This document shows positions 1-8,641 of a stretch of DNA of 64,000 nt, in pieces (the stretch's first letter is position 1; each line of letters begins with the position of its first letter). The position numbers and the translations under genes were made by a program. Location of the stretch: contig PHBD01000012.1 of NCBI GenBank assembly GCA_002841865.1, forward strand, positions 30,839-94,838, written 5' to 3'. The DNA is from Deltaproteobacteria bacterium HGW-Deltaproteobacteria-19 (GTDB lineage: Bacteria > Desulfobacterota > Syntrophia > Syntrophales > PHBD01). Below the pieces are notes generated by a model. The model saw only the letters and a list, made by a program, of their open reading frames with translations, was not told the DNA's origin and searched no databases.

Positions 1-1
1 C

Positions 2-82
2 GGGGCCGAGACGGCCTCCGTCGTCTCCCGCCTGCACCGGCGCGGGTGGAGGGGGCCGTTGTGGGAGCACCTGATCCCATGA
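2..82 (+). CDS. 3' end of an unidentified upstream gene (partial)
   Basis: An open frame enters from the left edge and stops with TGA at 80-82. The TGA overlaps the ATG at 79 of the next gene (ATGA), the usual sign of translational coupling, so the frame is probably real. Only 26 C-terminal residues are visible, basic and ending in HLIP. No family can be recognised. It is probably an upstream member of the lipid cluster that begins here. Confidence 0.5.
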   Translation, partial: GAETASVVSRLHRRGWRGPLWEHLIP

Positions 83-921
83 AGGCGGTTCGGTCCCCCT
101 GGTCGCCGGCCCACTGGACCGGCGTAGTGTCCCTGCTCTCTGCGGCCGTTGCGGGGTCCATGGAGCCCCTGTGGGCGGCCGGCCCTCTGGCTGTTTTCCT
201 TATGCTCTGCGGCACCCTCCCATTCTTTCACCGGTCGTCGTTCTTTCTGCCCGTCATAAGCAAAGGAAATCCAGGCAAAAACGCCGTTTCACTCACCTTC
301 GACGACGGGCCGGATCCCCAGGTTACGCCCCGCATTCTGGAACTTCTTGCCGCAGCGGGGGTCCCGGCGGCCTTTTTCGTGACGGGGGAACGGGCGGCCC
401 GCCACCCGGAGCTGATCCGGGCGATCCTCGCGGCGGGGCATGAGGTGGGCAACCATTCGTGGCATCACGATCCCCTGCTCATGCTCCGTCCGATGTCCGT
501 CCTGCGCCGGGAAGTCGAAGAGGCCCAGCGGATCTTCTCGGAGGCGGGAATCCGCCCGCGGGCGTTCCGTCCGCCCGTCGGGATCACCAATCCGCGTCTC
601 CCGATTGTGCTCCGCGAATCGGACATGATCTGCGTTACCTTCAGCCGCCGGGGCGCAGACTGGGGAAACCGCCGGGTGACGGGACTGGCGGGGCGGCTTT
701 TGCGAGGACTCCGCCCAGGCGACATCCTGCTTCTCCACGACGTCTCGCCCTCCGGGACCGGTGGGGTCGACCGCTGGCTGGCGGAAGTCGGCATCCTTCT
801 CCGGGGGCTCCGGGAGCGGTCGTTCGGAATTGTCCTTCTATCCGATCTGATTGGACAATCCGTCATGGAACGGACGTCCGGGTCGGGGAAAAAAGGTTTT
901 GATCCGGCAGGGCAAGAGTGA
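79..921 (+). CDS. NodB-type polysaccharide deacetylase, membrane-anchored
   Basis: The 280-residue protein starts with two hydrophobic N-terminal segments (about residues 15-50) followed by a NodB homology domain. All five NodB motifs are visible: TFDDGP (73-78), NHSWHH metal-binding histidines, RPFRPP-like FRPP, the ADW segment and the C-terminal LLHD. Members of this family remove N- or O-acetyl groups from polysaccharides or small acetylated substrates with a divalent metal. The ATG at 79 is chosen because it overlaps the upstream stop and has GGGAG ahead of it; the frame is open upstream and GTG codons at 46 and 61 are alternatives. In this cluster it may deacetylate a sugar or lipid head group, which is inference. 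Confidence 0.85.
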   Translation: MKAVRSPWSPAHWTGVVSLLSAAVAGSMEPLWAAGPLAVFLMLCGTLPFFHRSSFFLPVISKGNPGKNAVSLTFDDGPDPQVTPRILELLAAAGVPAAFFVTGERAARHPELIRAILAAGHEVGNHSWHHDPLLMLRPMSVLRREVEEAQRIFSEAGIRPRAFRPPVGITNPRLPIVLRESDMICVTFSRRGADWGNRRVTGLAGRLLRGLRPGDILLLHDVSPSGTGGVDRWLAEVGILLRGLRERSFGIVLLSDLIGQSVMERTSGSGKKGFDPAGQE

Positions 922-1022
922 TATAGAATCACGCTTTCATCGGCTTCCCTTGACAGGGTTCGGGCGGGAAACAATATCTCAGCTCCTCTTCAAGTTCCGG
1001 ACGTCCATTGCAGCGGGGGAAC

Positions 1023-1406
1023 ATGACCGAATACTGGCAGGACCTGAAGCTGGAAGGGAAAGAAACCTCCGGCAGACTTGTCGCGAAGGCGTTGTTCGCC
1101 CCGAAGTCGCTCTGGTTTTCCGGTCACTTCCCCGGATATCCCATTGTTCCGGGGGTGGCGTTGCTGTATCTGGTGGCGGAGGTTCTCCGTCGTGGCGAGG
1201 CTGAGGGAGATCGGATGACCGTGGAATCCATCCGGAGGGTCCGTTTCCGTCAGCCCGTTCGTCCGGGCGACAGCCTGACCGTTCTTGTCTCCACGGAAGA
1301 GGGGGGCAGGGATGGCGCGTATCTGTTCCGTCTTCTCTCTGGGGAAGAAACGGTCTGTACCGGATCCGTCCTGGCGCGCCTTGACCGGTCCGTGGATGCG
1401 CGTTGA
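1023..1406 (+). CDS. FabZ/ApeP-like hotdog-fold protein
   Basis: The 127-residue single hotdog protein carries the FabZ signature HFPGYPIVPG at residues 35-44. Enzymes of this family dehydrate 3-hydroxyacyl-ACP using this His together with a Glu 14 residues later. Here that position (49) is Tyr, so the canonical catalytic Glu is missing, although Glu53 lies nearby. The protein could be a modified dehydratase, as in aryl-polyene-type clusters, or a non-catalytic partner. The ATG at 1023 follows GGGGGA at an unusually short distance; a TTG at 1008 is the alternative. It lies 29 bp upstream of an ACP gene. Confidence 0.8.
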   Translation: MTEYWQDLKLEGKETSGRLVAKALFAPKSLWFSGHFPGYPIVPGVALLYLVAEVLRRGEAEGDRMTVESIRRVRFRQPVRPGDSLTVLVSTEEGGRDGAYLFRLLSGEETVCTGSVLARLDRSVDAR

Positions 1407-1435
1407 GAATACCGAAGTGTCGAGGAGGAAGATTG

Positions 1436-1711
1436 ATGTCTGAAGAAAAGGGCATTGAACAGCATATTCTTCGCATTGCCCAGATCGTCATCGATGAACT
1501 GAGGCTGGAGGATGTCACAAAGGAGACATTCGATCCCGACCTGGATCTCGTGGACGAGTTGGGGATCGACAGCATGGACCTGGCGACCGTAGCGCTCGTC
1601 CTTCAGGATGAATACGGTGTGAGCATCGACGAAGACGATTACCCCAAGCTGAAAACCCTCCGGCTGATCGCCGAATATATCCGGACCCGGCTTCAGGAAA
1701 AGGCTGCATGA
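1436..1711 (+). CDS. Acyl carrier protein (cluster ACP 1)
   Basis: This 91-residue acidic four-helix protein has the phosphopantetheine attachment motif LGIDSMDL with Ser46. It should carry growing acyl chains as thioesters for the ketosynthases downstream. A strong GAGGAGGAA ribosome site sits five bases before the ATG at 1436. The motif reads DSM rather than the DSL of housekeeping AcpP, as is common for specialised carrier proteins. It is one of three carriers in the neighbourhood. Confidence 0.93.
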   Translation: MSEEKGIEQHILRIAQIVIDELRLEDVTKETFDPDLDLVDELGIDSMDLATVALVLQDEYGVSIDEDDYPKLKTLRLIAEYIRTRLQEKAA

Positions 1712-1750
1712 TGCAGGAGATGGAAGACGATTCCGGCGAGGGAGGAGCCG

Positions 1751-2833
1751 TTGACGAATCGAACCGCCCCGGCGGACAAAACGGAAGGAAAATGGAAATT
1801 CGGCGATCTTCTTCGTGACGCCCGGGTGAAGGACCGGTGGGAGAAGGTTCGGAAATACTTCTTCCTGCGGGAATCTACCTATGACATGACCAACCGCTGC
1901 AACATCCGGTGCGACGGTTGTTACTATTACGAGGGAGAAAAGCAGTTTGCCCCGGAGAACCGGGATCCCGAGCCGTGGCAGGAGTTGATGCGGCAGGAGA
2001 AGGAACGGGGCATCACGTACGTGGTCCTGGCCGGCGCCGAGCCCTCCCTGGTTCCCGAGCTTCTCGATACCTGCTTCGAGATCATGCCCTTGGGGAGCAT
2101 CGCCACCAACGGATTCCGGCTGATCCCCCCCTCCATCGGCTACAAGATCCACATCTCCGTCTGGGGGAACGACGAAACGAGCCGGCGGGTCCGAAACGCC
2201 GCCAACCTCCTGGAGCGGCAACTCGACAACTACGACGGGGATCCCCGGGCGGTTTTCGTTTACACCTTCACCAGGCAGAACATCCATGAAGTCGGGGAAG
2301 TGGCCGAACGAATCGCCGCCCGCAACGGGAAGCTCACGTTCAATGTCTTTTCCGCCCCGGTCGGCTACGAGGGCCCCCTCCGGCACGACCGTTCTTCGCT
2401 GCTCCTGACCCGCCGGGCGATGCTGGAGACCATGGCTCGCCACCCTGAATCCGTGCTGTTTTCGAATTATAACGCGATGGCCCACACGTACGGGCAGGGG
2501 CTGCACGCCCTGTACGGCTGCTCCTATCCCCGCCGGAACGCCTCCACGGACATCGGTCTCGGGCGCTCCTTCCGGCAGTACCGGGCCGACCTGACCTGGG
2601 ACCGGAGCGTGGCCTGCTGCGTTCCCGACACGGATTGCGACGATTGCCGCCACTACGCCGCAGGCAGTGCCGTGGTGACGGCCCGCCTTTTCCGGCACGC
2701 CGCCGATCCCGACACCTTCCGCTCCTGGCTGGATTACGTGGACACGTACCTGGCGGTGTGGGTCATGGGTTACGAGAAGGGGGAGAATCTCTGTGACCGG
2801 CTGGTGGATCCGCCGGGATTCTCCATGGAATAA
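1751..2833 (+). CDS. Radical SAM enzyme 1 with a C-terminal cysteine cluster
   Basis: The 360-residue protein has the radical SAM motif CNIRCDGC (Cys50, 54, 57), which binds the [4Fe-4S] cluster that cleaves S-adenosylmethionine. A second cysteine group, Cys289, Cys290, Cys296 and Cys299, near the C terminus is suited to an auxiliary Fe-S cluster. The start is TTG at 1751, three bases after GGAGGAG; no in-frame ATG is better placed. It is a paralogue of the product at 3507-4505 (same N-terminal layout, shared 'TNRCN' and 'SxWG' segments and C-terminal cysteines). The substrate is unknown; context suggests an ACP-bound acyl chain or a lipid. Confidence 0.88.
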   Translation: MTNRTAPADKTEGKWKFGDLLRDARVKDRWEKVRKYFFLRESTYDMTNRCNIRCDGCYYYEGEKQFAPENRDPEPWQELMRQEKERGITYVVLAGAEPSLVPELLDTCFEIMPLGSIATNGFRLIPPSIGYKIHISVWGNDETSRRVRNAANLLERQLDNYDGDPRAVFVYTFTRQNIHEVGEVAERIAARNGKLTFNVFSAPVGYEGPLRHDRSSLLLTRRAMLETMARHPESVLFSNYNAMAHTYGQGLHALYGCSYPRRNASTDIGLGRSFRQYRADLTWDRSVACCVPDTDCDDCRHYAAGSAVVTARLFRHAADPDTFRSWLDYVDTYLAVWVMGYEKGENLCDRLVDPPGFSME

Positions 2834-2871
2834 CGCCCCGGGAGAACCGGGAATGACAGAAAGGATGGGCC

Positions 2872-3507
2872 ATGAAACCGAATTCCATAAAGTTCTGGAA
2901 AACCGGAGCCGCGCTGCTGATTGCGATGCTGTTTCTCGTGGGCTGCGGGGCTGCCGGGGGAGTCAAGGTGGCCGTCCAACAGGATAAGTACAGCCCCGGA
3001 TTCCGGGCCGCCGACGCAGGGCGGCTCAAGGGAAAACGGATCGTCCTTGCCTCCTTCATCAACCGGGCGGACAATACGAAGACGTGGAACTTCTACAGCC
3101 CGGACAAGAAGCTGGTTTATGAGACCTCGGCACCCTTGGAATCCTTCTTCTGGGAGTGCTACAGCAAGGCCTTCAAGCATGCCGGTGCCCGGATCGTAGA
3201 CTATCAGGGCACCGCCTACCGGGGCCCCGGACCCTGGTGGTGGGGGGGACCCGCTCCGACAGCCGCGACCGCCCCGAAGGGCGTTCCCGAGATCCAGCTT
3301 GTCCTGACCTCCGTTACGGACCAGGAAGTGCGTTTTCAGGTTTACGTTTTCAGGGACGGCGTCGAAAAATTCCGGAAGGACTACCAGGCGGCGATGCCTC
3401 CGGGCGCATCCCAGGACGTCAAGGACCTGGAGCAGCGGGCCTATGCCCTGGTCGACCTGACCTTCACGACCCTCGTCCGGGACCGGGATTTTCAGAAGGC
3501 TCTCTGA
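2872..3507 (+). CDS. Lipoprotein of unknown function in the lipid cluster
   Basis: The 211-residue protein begins with a lipoprotein signal: basic N terminus, hydrophobic core and lipobox LVGC (Cys about 25). A tryptophan/glycine/proline-rich patch (GPGPWWWGG) lies mid-protein. No catalytic family is recognised. Its stop overlaps the next start by one base (TGATG), so it is coupled to radical SAM enzyme 2 and flanked by both radical SAM paralogues. It may help deliver or anchor the product at the envelope, which is inference. Confidence 0.8.
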   Translation: MKPNSIKFWKTGAALLIAMLFLVGCGAAGGVKVAVQQDKYSPGFRAADAGRLKGKRIVLASFINRADNTKTWNFYSPDKKLVYETSAPLESFFWECYSKAFKHAGARIVDYQGTAYRGPGPWWWGGPAPTAATAPKGVPEIQLVLTSVTDQEVRFQVYVFRDGVEKFRKDYQAAMPPGASQDVKDLEQRAYALVDLTFTTLVRDRDFQKAL

Positions 3508-4505
3508 TGCAGACCGTCAGTTCCCTCCTCGACAGCGCCTGGCACGAGCGGTATCGGCGGATCTCGCGCCTGAACATCCGCAGTTCCATCTATGACGTGA
3601 CGAACCGGTGCAACCTGCGCTGCAAGGGCTGTTTTTTCTTCTCTTCGGGGGAGCACGAGGCCGCGGCGGACGAGGAAGACATCCGGCAGTGGGAGTCCTT
3701 CATCGACCGGGAGAAGGCCCGGGGCGTGAACATGGCCATCCTGATCGGCGGCGAGCCGACTCTCTTTCTGGACCGGGTGGAGGCATTCTACCGGCGGCTT
3801 CCGACCTACTGCGCCACCAACGGCCTGATCCGGGTTTCCCGGGACCGCTTCCCCGGCATGCTGGTGGGGATCTCCCTCTGGGGGGACGAGGATGACGAGA
3901 AGGCCCTCCGGGGACGGGACGTCTTCAGCGTTTCCCGGAAAAACTACGAGGGGGACGACCACACCTATTACCTGTATACCATCACCCCAAAGCAGATCGG
4001 ACGGACGGAGAAGATCATCCGGAAAATCGCCGACGCGGGGCTGAAGGTGCACATGCAACTCCTCACCAACGACGAGCAGGTGGAGGGTTTTCACTGGACG
4101 CCGGAGGCCCTCCGCGACGTCCGGGCGGAGATGGACGCGATGCTGGAGAGCTACCCCCGGACGGTCATCTCCTGCCGGTACTACCATGAGATCATCTGCA
4201 CCGGCATGATGATGGGCCGCCCCTTCGGCTGGAACGAATGCCCCTCCGTGACGGAGACCATGGATGACCGGGATCCGAGACCGAAGCGGCTCATCCGGTT
4301 CATCCGCTGGGCCGCCGACCTCAAGACGACGCACCGCTGCTGCACCTCCGCTACACGGGACTGTTCCATCTGCAAGGATGGGGCCGCCCACATGAGCTGG
4401 GTCATGGTGAACAAGCGCGAGCACATGCGTACGACCGGGGATCTCCAGAACTGGATCGAAGTGTACGAGATGTTCGCCAAGCTCTACGGCTTCATCCCCT
4501 GGTGA
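3507..4505 (+). CDS. Radical SAM enzyme 2 with a C-terminal cysteine cluster
   Basis: The 332-residue protein has CNLRCKGC (Cys35, 39, 42), the radical SAM cluster motif, then GGEP for SAM binding around residue 81. Near the C terminus Cys278, Cys279, Cys286 and Cys289 repeat the CC-x(5-6)-C-x2-C arrangement of the paralogue at 1751-2833. ATG at 3507 overlaps the preceding TGA. Longer frames reaching upstream would run across the lipoprotein gene and are rejected. The reaction is unknown; two tandem paralogues suggest sequential or heteromeric radical chemistry on one substrate. Confidence 0.88.
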   Translation: MQTVSSLLDSAWHERYRRISRLNIRSSIYDVTNRCNLRCKGCFFFSSGEHEAAADEEDIRQWESFIDREKARGVNMAILIGGEPTLFLDRVEAFYRRLPTYCATNGLIRVSRDRFPGMLVGISLWGDEDDEKALRGRDVFSVSRKNYEGDDHTYYLYTITPKQIGRTEKIIRKIADAGLKVHMQLLTNDEQVEGFHWTPEALRDVRAEMDAMLESYPRTVISCRYYHEIICTGMMMGRPFGWNECPSVTETMDDRDPRPKRLIRFIRWAADLKTTHRCCTSATRDCSICKDGAAHMSWVMVNKREHMRTTGDLQNWIEVYEMFAKLYGFIPW

Positions 4506-4542
4506 CAACCCGCCGAACCGCTTTACGAATCGACAGGATGGC

Positions 4543-5796
4543 ATGAGCCCCGACCAGAGACCGGTCATTCTCGGATACGACGCCGTTTCCCCGCTCGGGG
4601 TCGAGTGGGAGGACCAGTGGCGGCGGGCCGTCAAGGGCGAAAGCGGCATCGGGCCCCTGACACGCTTCCCCCTCCGGGAGGGGTTTCCCGTCCGGGTGGC
4701 CGGCCAGGTGGATGATTTCGACGAGACGCCCTATCCCTTTCTGAAGCCCCGGGAGATGGCCCACTGGACCTCTCCCATCTTCCGGCACGCCCTGCTGGTG
4801 GTTCATCGGGCGCTCCGGCGGGCCGGCCTCCCGATCACACCGGAAGAGGCGCCCCGGGTGGCGGTCACCTTCAGCACCGCCGTAGGCGGCCTCGACGCCG
4901 TCATCGCCGCCGACCGCCTCCTCGTGTCGGAGGGACGGTTGCCTCATCCCTTCACGAACGCCAATTCCTGCGTCAACATGGTGGGAGGAAAGGTGTCCAT
5001 CCTGACGGGAGCCACGGGACCCATCTGTTCCCCCATCACGGCCTGCGCCACCGGATCGTCCTCCCTGATCCTGGGGGCGATGTTCCTGCGGCAGGGAATG
5101 GCCGACGCCGCGATCTGCGGGGCCGTTGACTTTTCTCTCGTGGAGCCGATCGTCGCGGGCTTTGCCACGATGAACGGTGCCTACCGTCCCAAGGAGGGCC
5201 GGCCGGAGGAGGACCCCCGTGCCGTGAGCCGCCCCTTTTCCCGGAACCGGCGGGGATTTGTCATCTCCGAGGGTGCCGGGTGCTTCATCCTGGCCACGAA
5301 GGCCTTCGCCCGGGCTCACGGAATTCCCTGGCGGATTGAGGTGGCCGGCTGGGGGATGACCTCCGACGCCTACCACTTCGTGGCCCCCAAGCGGGAGACG
5401 ATCCGGCGCTGCATGGCCGAGGCGGTCGAGCACGCCGGCATCGCACCCGGCGACGTGGACGCGGTCAACGCGCATGCCGCCTCGACGAGGGTGGGCGACA
5501 GGGTGGAGGCGGAGGCCCTGGGGGATCTCTTCGGTGACAGGATTCCCCCCGTTTCGGCCAACAAGTCCCAGATCGGCCACGCCATGGGGGCCTCCAGCGC
5601 CATCGAGGCGCTTCTCGGCATCGAGGGGATGCTCCGGGACACCGTCCTGCCGACCATCAATTATGACCCGGATCCGGAGATCGTCCTGGACTGTGTGTCC
5701 GGAGAGGCCAGGCGCAGGGAACAGGAGTTCCTCCTGAAGAACGCCTTCGGCTTCGGCGGCTGCAACGCCTGCATCGTCTTTCGGAGGGTTGAATAG
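4543..5796 (+). CDS. Beta-ketoacyl-ACP synthase (cluster KS 1)
   Basis: This 417-residue FabF-type condensing enzyme retains the full triad: Cys168 in TACATGSSS, His311 in VNAHAAST and His346 in NKSQIGHAMGA. It should therefore catalyse decarboxylative Claisen condensation of an acyl thioester with malonyl-ACP rather than act as a chain-length factor. The HAAST motif replaces the usual HGTST but keeps the histidine. Its stop lies just before the ATG of KS 2, and the two look like a tandem pair. ATG at 4543 follows the 37-bp gap after radical SAM enzyme 2. Confidence 0.9.
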   Translation: MSPDQRPVILGYDAVSPLGVEWEDQWRRAVKGESGIGPLTRFPLREGFPVRVAGQVDDFDETPYPFLKPREMAHWTSPIFRHALLVVHRALRRAGLPITPEEAPRVAVTFSTAVGGLDAVIAADRLLVSEGRLPHPFTNANSCVNMVGGKVSILTGATGPICSPITACATGSSSLILGAMFLRQGMADAAICGAVDFSLVEPIVAGFATMNGAYRPKEGRPEEDPRAVSRPFSRNRRGFVISEGAGCFILATKAFARAHGIPWRIEVAGWGMTSDAYHFVAPKRETIRRCMAEAVEHAGIAPGDVDAVNAHAASTRVGDRVEAEALGDLFGDRIPPVSANKSQIGHAMGASSAIEALLGIEGMLRDTVLPTINYDPDPEIVLDCVSGEARRREQEFLLKNAFGFGGCNACIVFRRVE

Positions 5797-5797
5797 A

Positions 5798-7063
5798 ATG
5801 AGGCCCCCGCAGAACAGACGCGTCTTCGTCGTCGGATACGGTGCCGCCACGCCCCTGGGGGGGACCCTCGCCCGGACCTGGGAGCGGGCCGTTCGCGGCG
5901 AGGCGGGTTTCCGGACCATCACCCGCTGCCAGGTAGAAACGGCTTCGAATGTCGTCGGCGAGATTCCCGACTGGGACCCCCGGTCGTACCGCTTTGCCAG
6001 CGCCAAGGAGATCTACAACTGGAACGCCGCCTTCGTACTGCTCACCATGGCCCTCTGCAAGGAAGCCCTGGAAGACGCGGGCCTGGCCATGGATGCCGGG
6101 ACGGCGCCGCGAACGGCCTGCCTCGTCGGTTCGGCCCTCAACGGGACGGATGCGTTCCGCATTGCGGCGGAGCAGCTCCGGGAGCGGGGTCCCCTCCGGG
6201 TGAGCCCCTACCTGCTGCCCAATCTCTGCGCCAACCTGCCTTCCGGTAAGGCGGGGATTCTCCTGGGCTTCACCGGCCCCGTCTTTTCCCCCCAGGGGGC
6301 GTGCGCGTCAGGAAACCACGCGATCGGTCTCGGGGCCCGCATGATCCGGGACGGAGACTGCGATTTCGTCCTCGCCGGGGGCGTGGACATGCCGATCCTG
6401 CCGGAGCTGGTGCACGGTTTCGAGAACATGAACGCCACCATCAAAATCGGACCGAAGGACCGGGCCTGGAGCGATCCATCCCTCGCCTCCCGGCCTTTCA
6501 GCCGGGACCGGCGGGGCTTCGTCCTGTCGGAGGGCGGGGCCGTCCTCGTTCTGGCGGCGGAGGACCGGCTGAACTCGCAGGGGCTGGTACCCAGAGCGGA
6601 GGTCCTCGGGGTGGGCTGGACCTCCGATGCGTTCCACTTCACGAATCCGCGGCAGGAAACCATCGTTCGGGCGATCCGCGAGGCCATTTCCGACGGGGGG
6701 ATTTCCCCGGCAGACGTGCAGTATGTCAACGCCCACGGTACATCCACGCCGAAGGGAGACGCCGCGGAGGTCGCCTGCCTTCGGGAGGTCTTCGGCCGCC
6801 ACCTGAAAAGGATGGCCGTGTCCTCCAATAAGTCCCAGATCGGCCACACCCTGGGAGCAGCGGCGGCCATCGAGGCAGTCCTCACCATCGAGGGCATGAG
6901 GCGGGGAGTGATCCTGCCCACCATCAACCACCTTCCGGATCCTGCGCTGGAAGACGTAGACTTCGTGCCCAACGAAACAAGGAGACAGGCCGTGGAGATC
7001 GCCCTGTCGAACGCCTTCGGCTTCGGCGGCACCAACTGCTGCATTCTCTTCCGGGGAACATGA
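5798..7063 (+). CDS. Beta-ketoacyl-ACP synthase (cluster KS 2)
   Basis: The 421-residue FabF-type protein has Cys169 in QGACASGN, His313 in VNAHGTSTPKGD and His350 in NKSQIGHTLGA, so it is predicted to be active. The ATG at 5798 is chosen because GGAGGG ends about ten bases before it; the TTG at 5789 lies only one base from that site. KS 1 and KS 2 are tandem and similarly built, like type II KS pairs. Unlike classical KS/CLF pairs, neither partner has lost its cysteine, so they may perform different elongation steps. Confidence 0.9.
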   Translation: MRPPQNRRVFVVGYGAATPLGGTLARTWERAVRGEAGFRTITRCQVETASNVVGEIPDWDPRSYRFASAKEIYNWNAAFVLLTMALCKEALEDAGLAMDAGTAPRTACLVGSALNGTDAFRIAAEQLRERGPLRVSPYLLPNLCANLPSGKAGILLGFTGPVFSPQGACASGNHAIGLGARMIRDGDCDFVLAGGVDMPILPELVHGFENMNATIKIGPKDRAWSDPSLASRPFSRDRRGFVLSEGGAVLVLAAEDRLNSQGLVPRAEVLGVGWTSDAFHFTNPRQETIVRAIREAISDGGISPADVQYVNAHGTSTPKGDAAEVACLREVFGRHLKRMAVSSNKSQIGHTLGAAAAIEAVLTIEGMRRGVILPTINHLPDPALEDVDFVPNETRRQAVEIALSNAFGFGGTNCCILFRGT

Positions 7064-7147
7064 TGAAAAGGAGTACGCCACAGGGGCGAACCCGGCATGG
7101 CCGTCGGGAGACGACGCTGCGAATCATCGATCACGGGAGCATCTGAT

Positions 7148-7627
7148 ATGAAACCGAAACCCTTTCTTCCGGAGCCCCTGGCAGGGGATGCGCGTTTCGT
7201 CCGGGATCGCACCACGGGGCTGGTCTGGCACCGCTGCACCAACCGGACCCTGTACGCCGACACGGACCGGTCCTCCGTGGTCTACCATGCCAATTACCTC
7301 CGCTATTTCGAGATGGGGCGGGCGTCCCTGATGCGCGACGCTGCCTACCCGTACCGGGAGATCGAGGAGAGCGGGTTCGTTTACCCCATCATCGATCTCG
7401 GGCTCCAGTTCTTCCAGCCGCTGCGCTACGACGATCCCATGTGGATCCATACACGCCCGGGCGATCTGGAGCGGGTCCGCCTCCGGTTCGATTACGTCGT
7501 TACACATGCCGAAACAGGTGTCCTCGTCTGCAAGGGCCACACGCGTCACTGTGCGCTGAACCGGGCGGGAAGGCCCGTGGCCGTGGACCCCAAAACGGTT
7601 CACCTGTGGAAGAGTTTTCCGTCATGA
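7148..7627 (+). CDS. 4HBT/YbgC-type acyl thioesterase
   Basis: This 159-residue hotdog protein has the hallmark segment YADTDRSSVVYHANYLRYFE (about residues 37-56), where the family's conserved Asp and YHxxYL lie. Such enzymes hydrolyse acyl-CoA or acyl-ACP thioesters and could release or proofread chains made by the adjacent ketosynthases. ATG at 7148 is favoured over an upstream in-frame GTG/ATG at 7097 because homology to the family starts just after it. Its TGA overlaps the next ATG (ATGA at 7624). Confidence 0.87.
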   Translation: MKPKPFLPEPLAGDARFVRDRTTGLVWHRCTNRTLYADTDRSSVVYHANYLRYFEMGRASLMRDAAYPYREIEESGFVYPIIDLGLQFFQPLRYDDPMWIHTRPGDLERVRLRFDYVVTHAETGVLVCKGHTRHCALNRAGRPVAVDPKTVHLWKSFPS

Positions 7628-8514
7628 CGGCGAGGGAGAGCGACTGCCTGAGGATCGCCGTACCGGCTTATCTGCGGGACCATACCTTCGAGGGACGGGT
7701 GATCCTGCCCGCCGTGGAGATCCTGGAAATCCTCGCCGACTTCGTGCAGAGACGCTTTCCGGAAATACCCGTGTGGATCATGGAGGAGGCCTTTTTTCCC
7801 CGGTTTCTCGTCCTCGATCCCGCATGGACCACCCTGAACGCCCGGATCGAATGGCAGTTGCTCGATGCCGGACGCGTGAAGACGGTCCTCGGGACGGTGG
7901 TCCGTTCACGGTCGGGAGCCATCGGCCGGCTGGCGGTGCACGGGACGGCCGTCTTCGGGGGGGAGACGAAGACGGAGCCGATCCCGGGAATGGACCGGGA
8001 GGCGGATCGGTCGGATCGGTTCGCCGTTCCCGCCGAGCGGCTGTATCGGGATCTGGTTCCCTTCGGCCCGGCCTATCGGAACGCCCGGGATCCCATCCAT
8101 GTCTGGGAGGAAGGAGCGGAGGCCATTGTGGAGGCCCCGGCCGGGGGCGATCCCCGGCGTTTTCTCGGATCCCCCTTCCCGCTGGACGCGGCTCTGCATG
8201 TTGCCTGCGCCTGGTGCCAGCGTTACGGCGACACGGTGGCGCTCCCCGTCGGTTTCGGGAGCCGGCGGATCGTCCAGCCAATCGTACCCGGCGAATCCTG
8301 CCGGGCGCGGATCGCCGCGAAAGGTTTATCGGAGGGGGCGTTCCTCTTCGACATCCTGATCCTTGGTTCCGATGAACGCCTGCGGGAGGAGCTGTCGGGA
8401 GTCCGGATGCGGGACGTGAGCCAGGGACGCCTGCGGCCGCCCGACTGGATTCGGGTCGGGAAGCAGGGGGCCGTTGAAGACTCGTCGCCGGGAAATGGGA
8501 ACCCCCCCGCTTGA
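7624..8514 (+). CDS. PKS-type dehydratase, double hotdog
   Basis: The 296-residue protein resembles a stand-alone polyketide synthase dehydratase domain. The N-terminal hotdog has the exact HxxxGxxxxP motif (His20, HTFEGRVILP) and the C-terminal hotdog has DxxxH (Asp188, DAALH). These are the catalytic His and Asp that remove water from 3-hydroxyacyl-ACP. It is therefore the more convincing dehydratase of the cluster, in contrast to the FabZ-like protein at 1023 that lacks its Glu. Coupled to the thioesterase by a 4-bp overlap. Confidence 0.82.
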   Translation: MTARESDCLRIAVPAYLRDHTFEGRVILPAVEILEILADFVQRRFPEIPVWIMEEAFFPRFLVLDPAWTTLNARIEWQLLDAGRVKTVLGTVVRSRSGAIGRLAVHGTAVFGGETKTEPIPGMDREADRSDRFAVPAERLYRDLVPFGPAYRNARDPIHVWEEGAEAIVEAPAGGDPRRFLGSPFPLDAALHVACAWCQRYGDTVALPVGFGSRRIVQPIVPGESCRARIAAKGLSEGAFLFDILILGSDERLREELSGVRMRDVSQGRLRPPDWIRVGKQGAVEDSSPGNGNPPA

Positions 8515-8641
8515 CTTTTCAGGGATTGGAAAGATACAAGGAGACGGATGGTGTGAACGGAACGCCGGCGCTCCCTGCGGAACGGATCTTCACGGCGGTC
8601 CCGATGGATCCCGATTTCAGAAAGGTGCTTTGAACAGGAAC

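Noticed and set aside
4492-6006. A 504-codon minus-strand reading frame
   Set aside because: It is antisense to ketosynthases with intact active sites and has no recognisable domain of its own.
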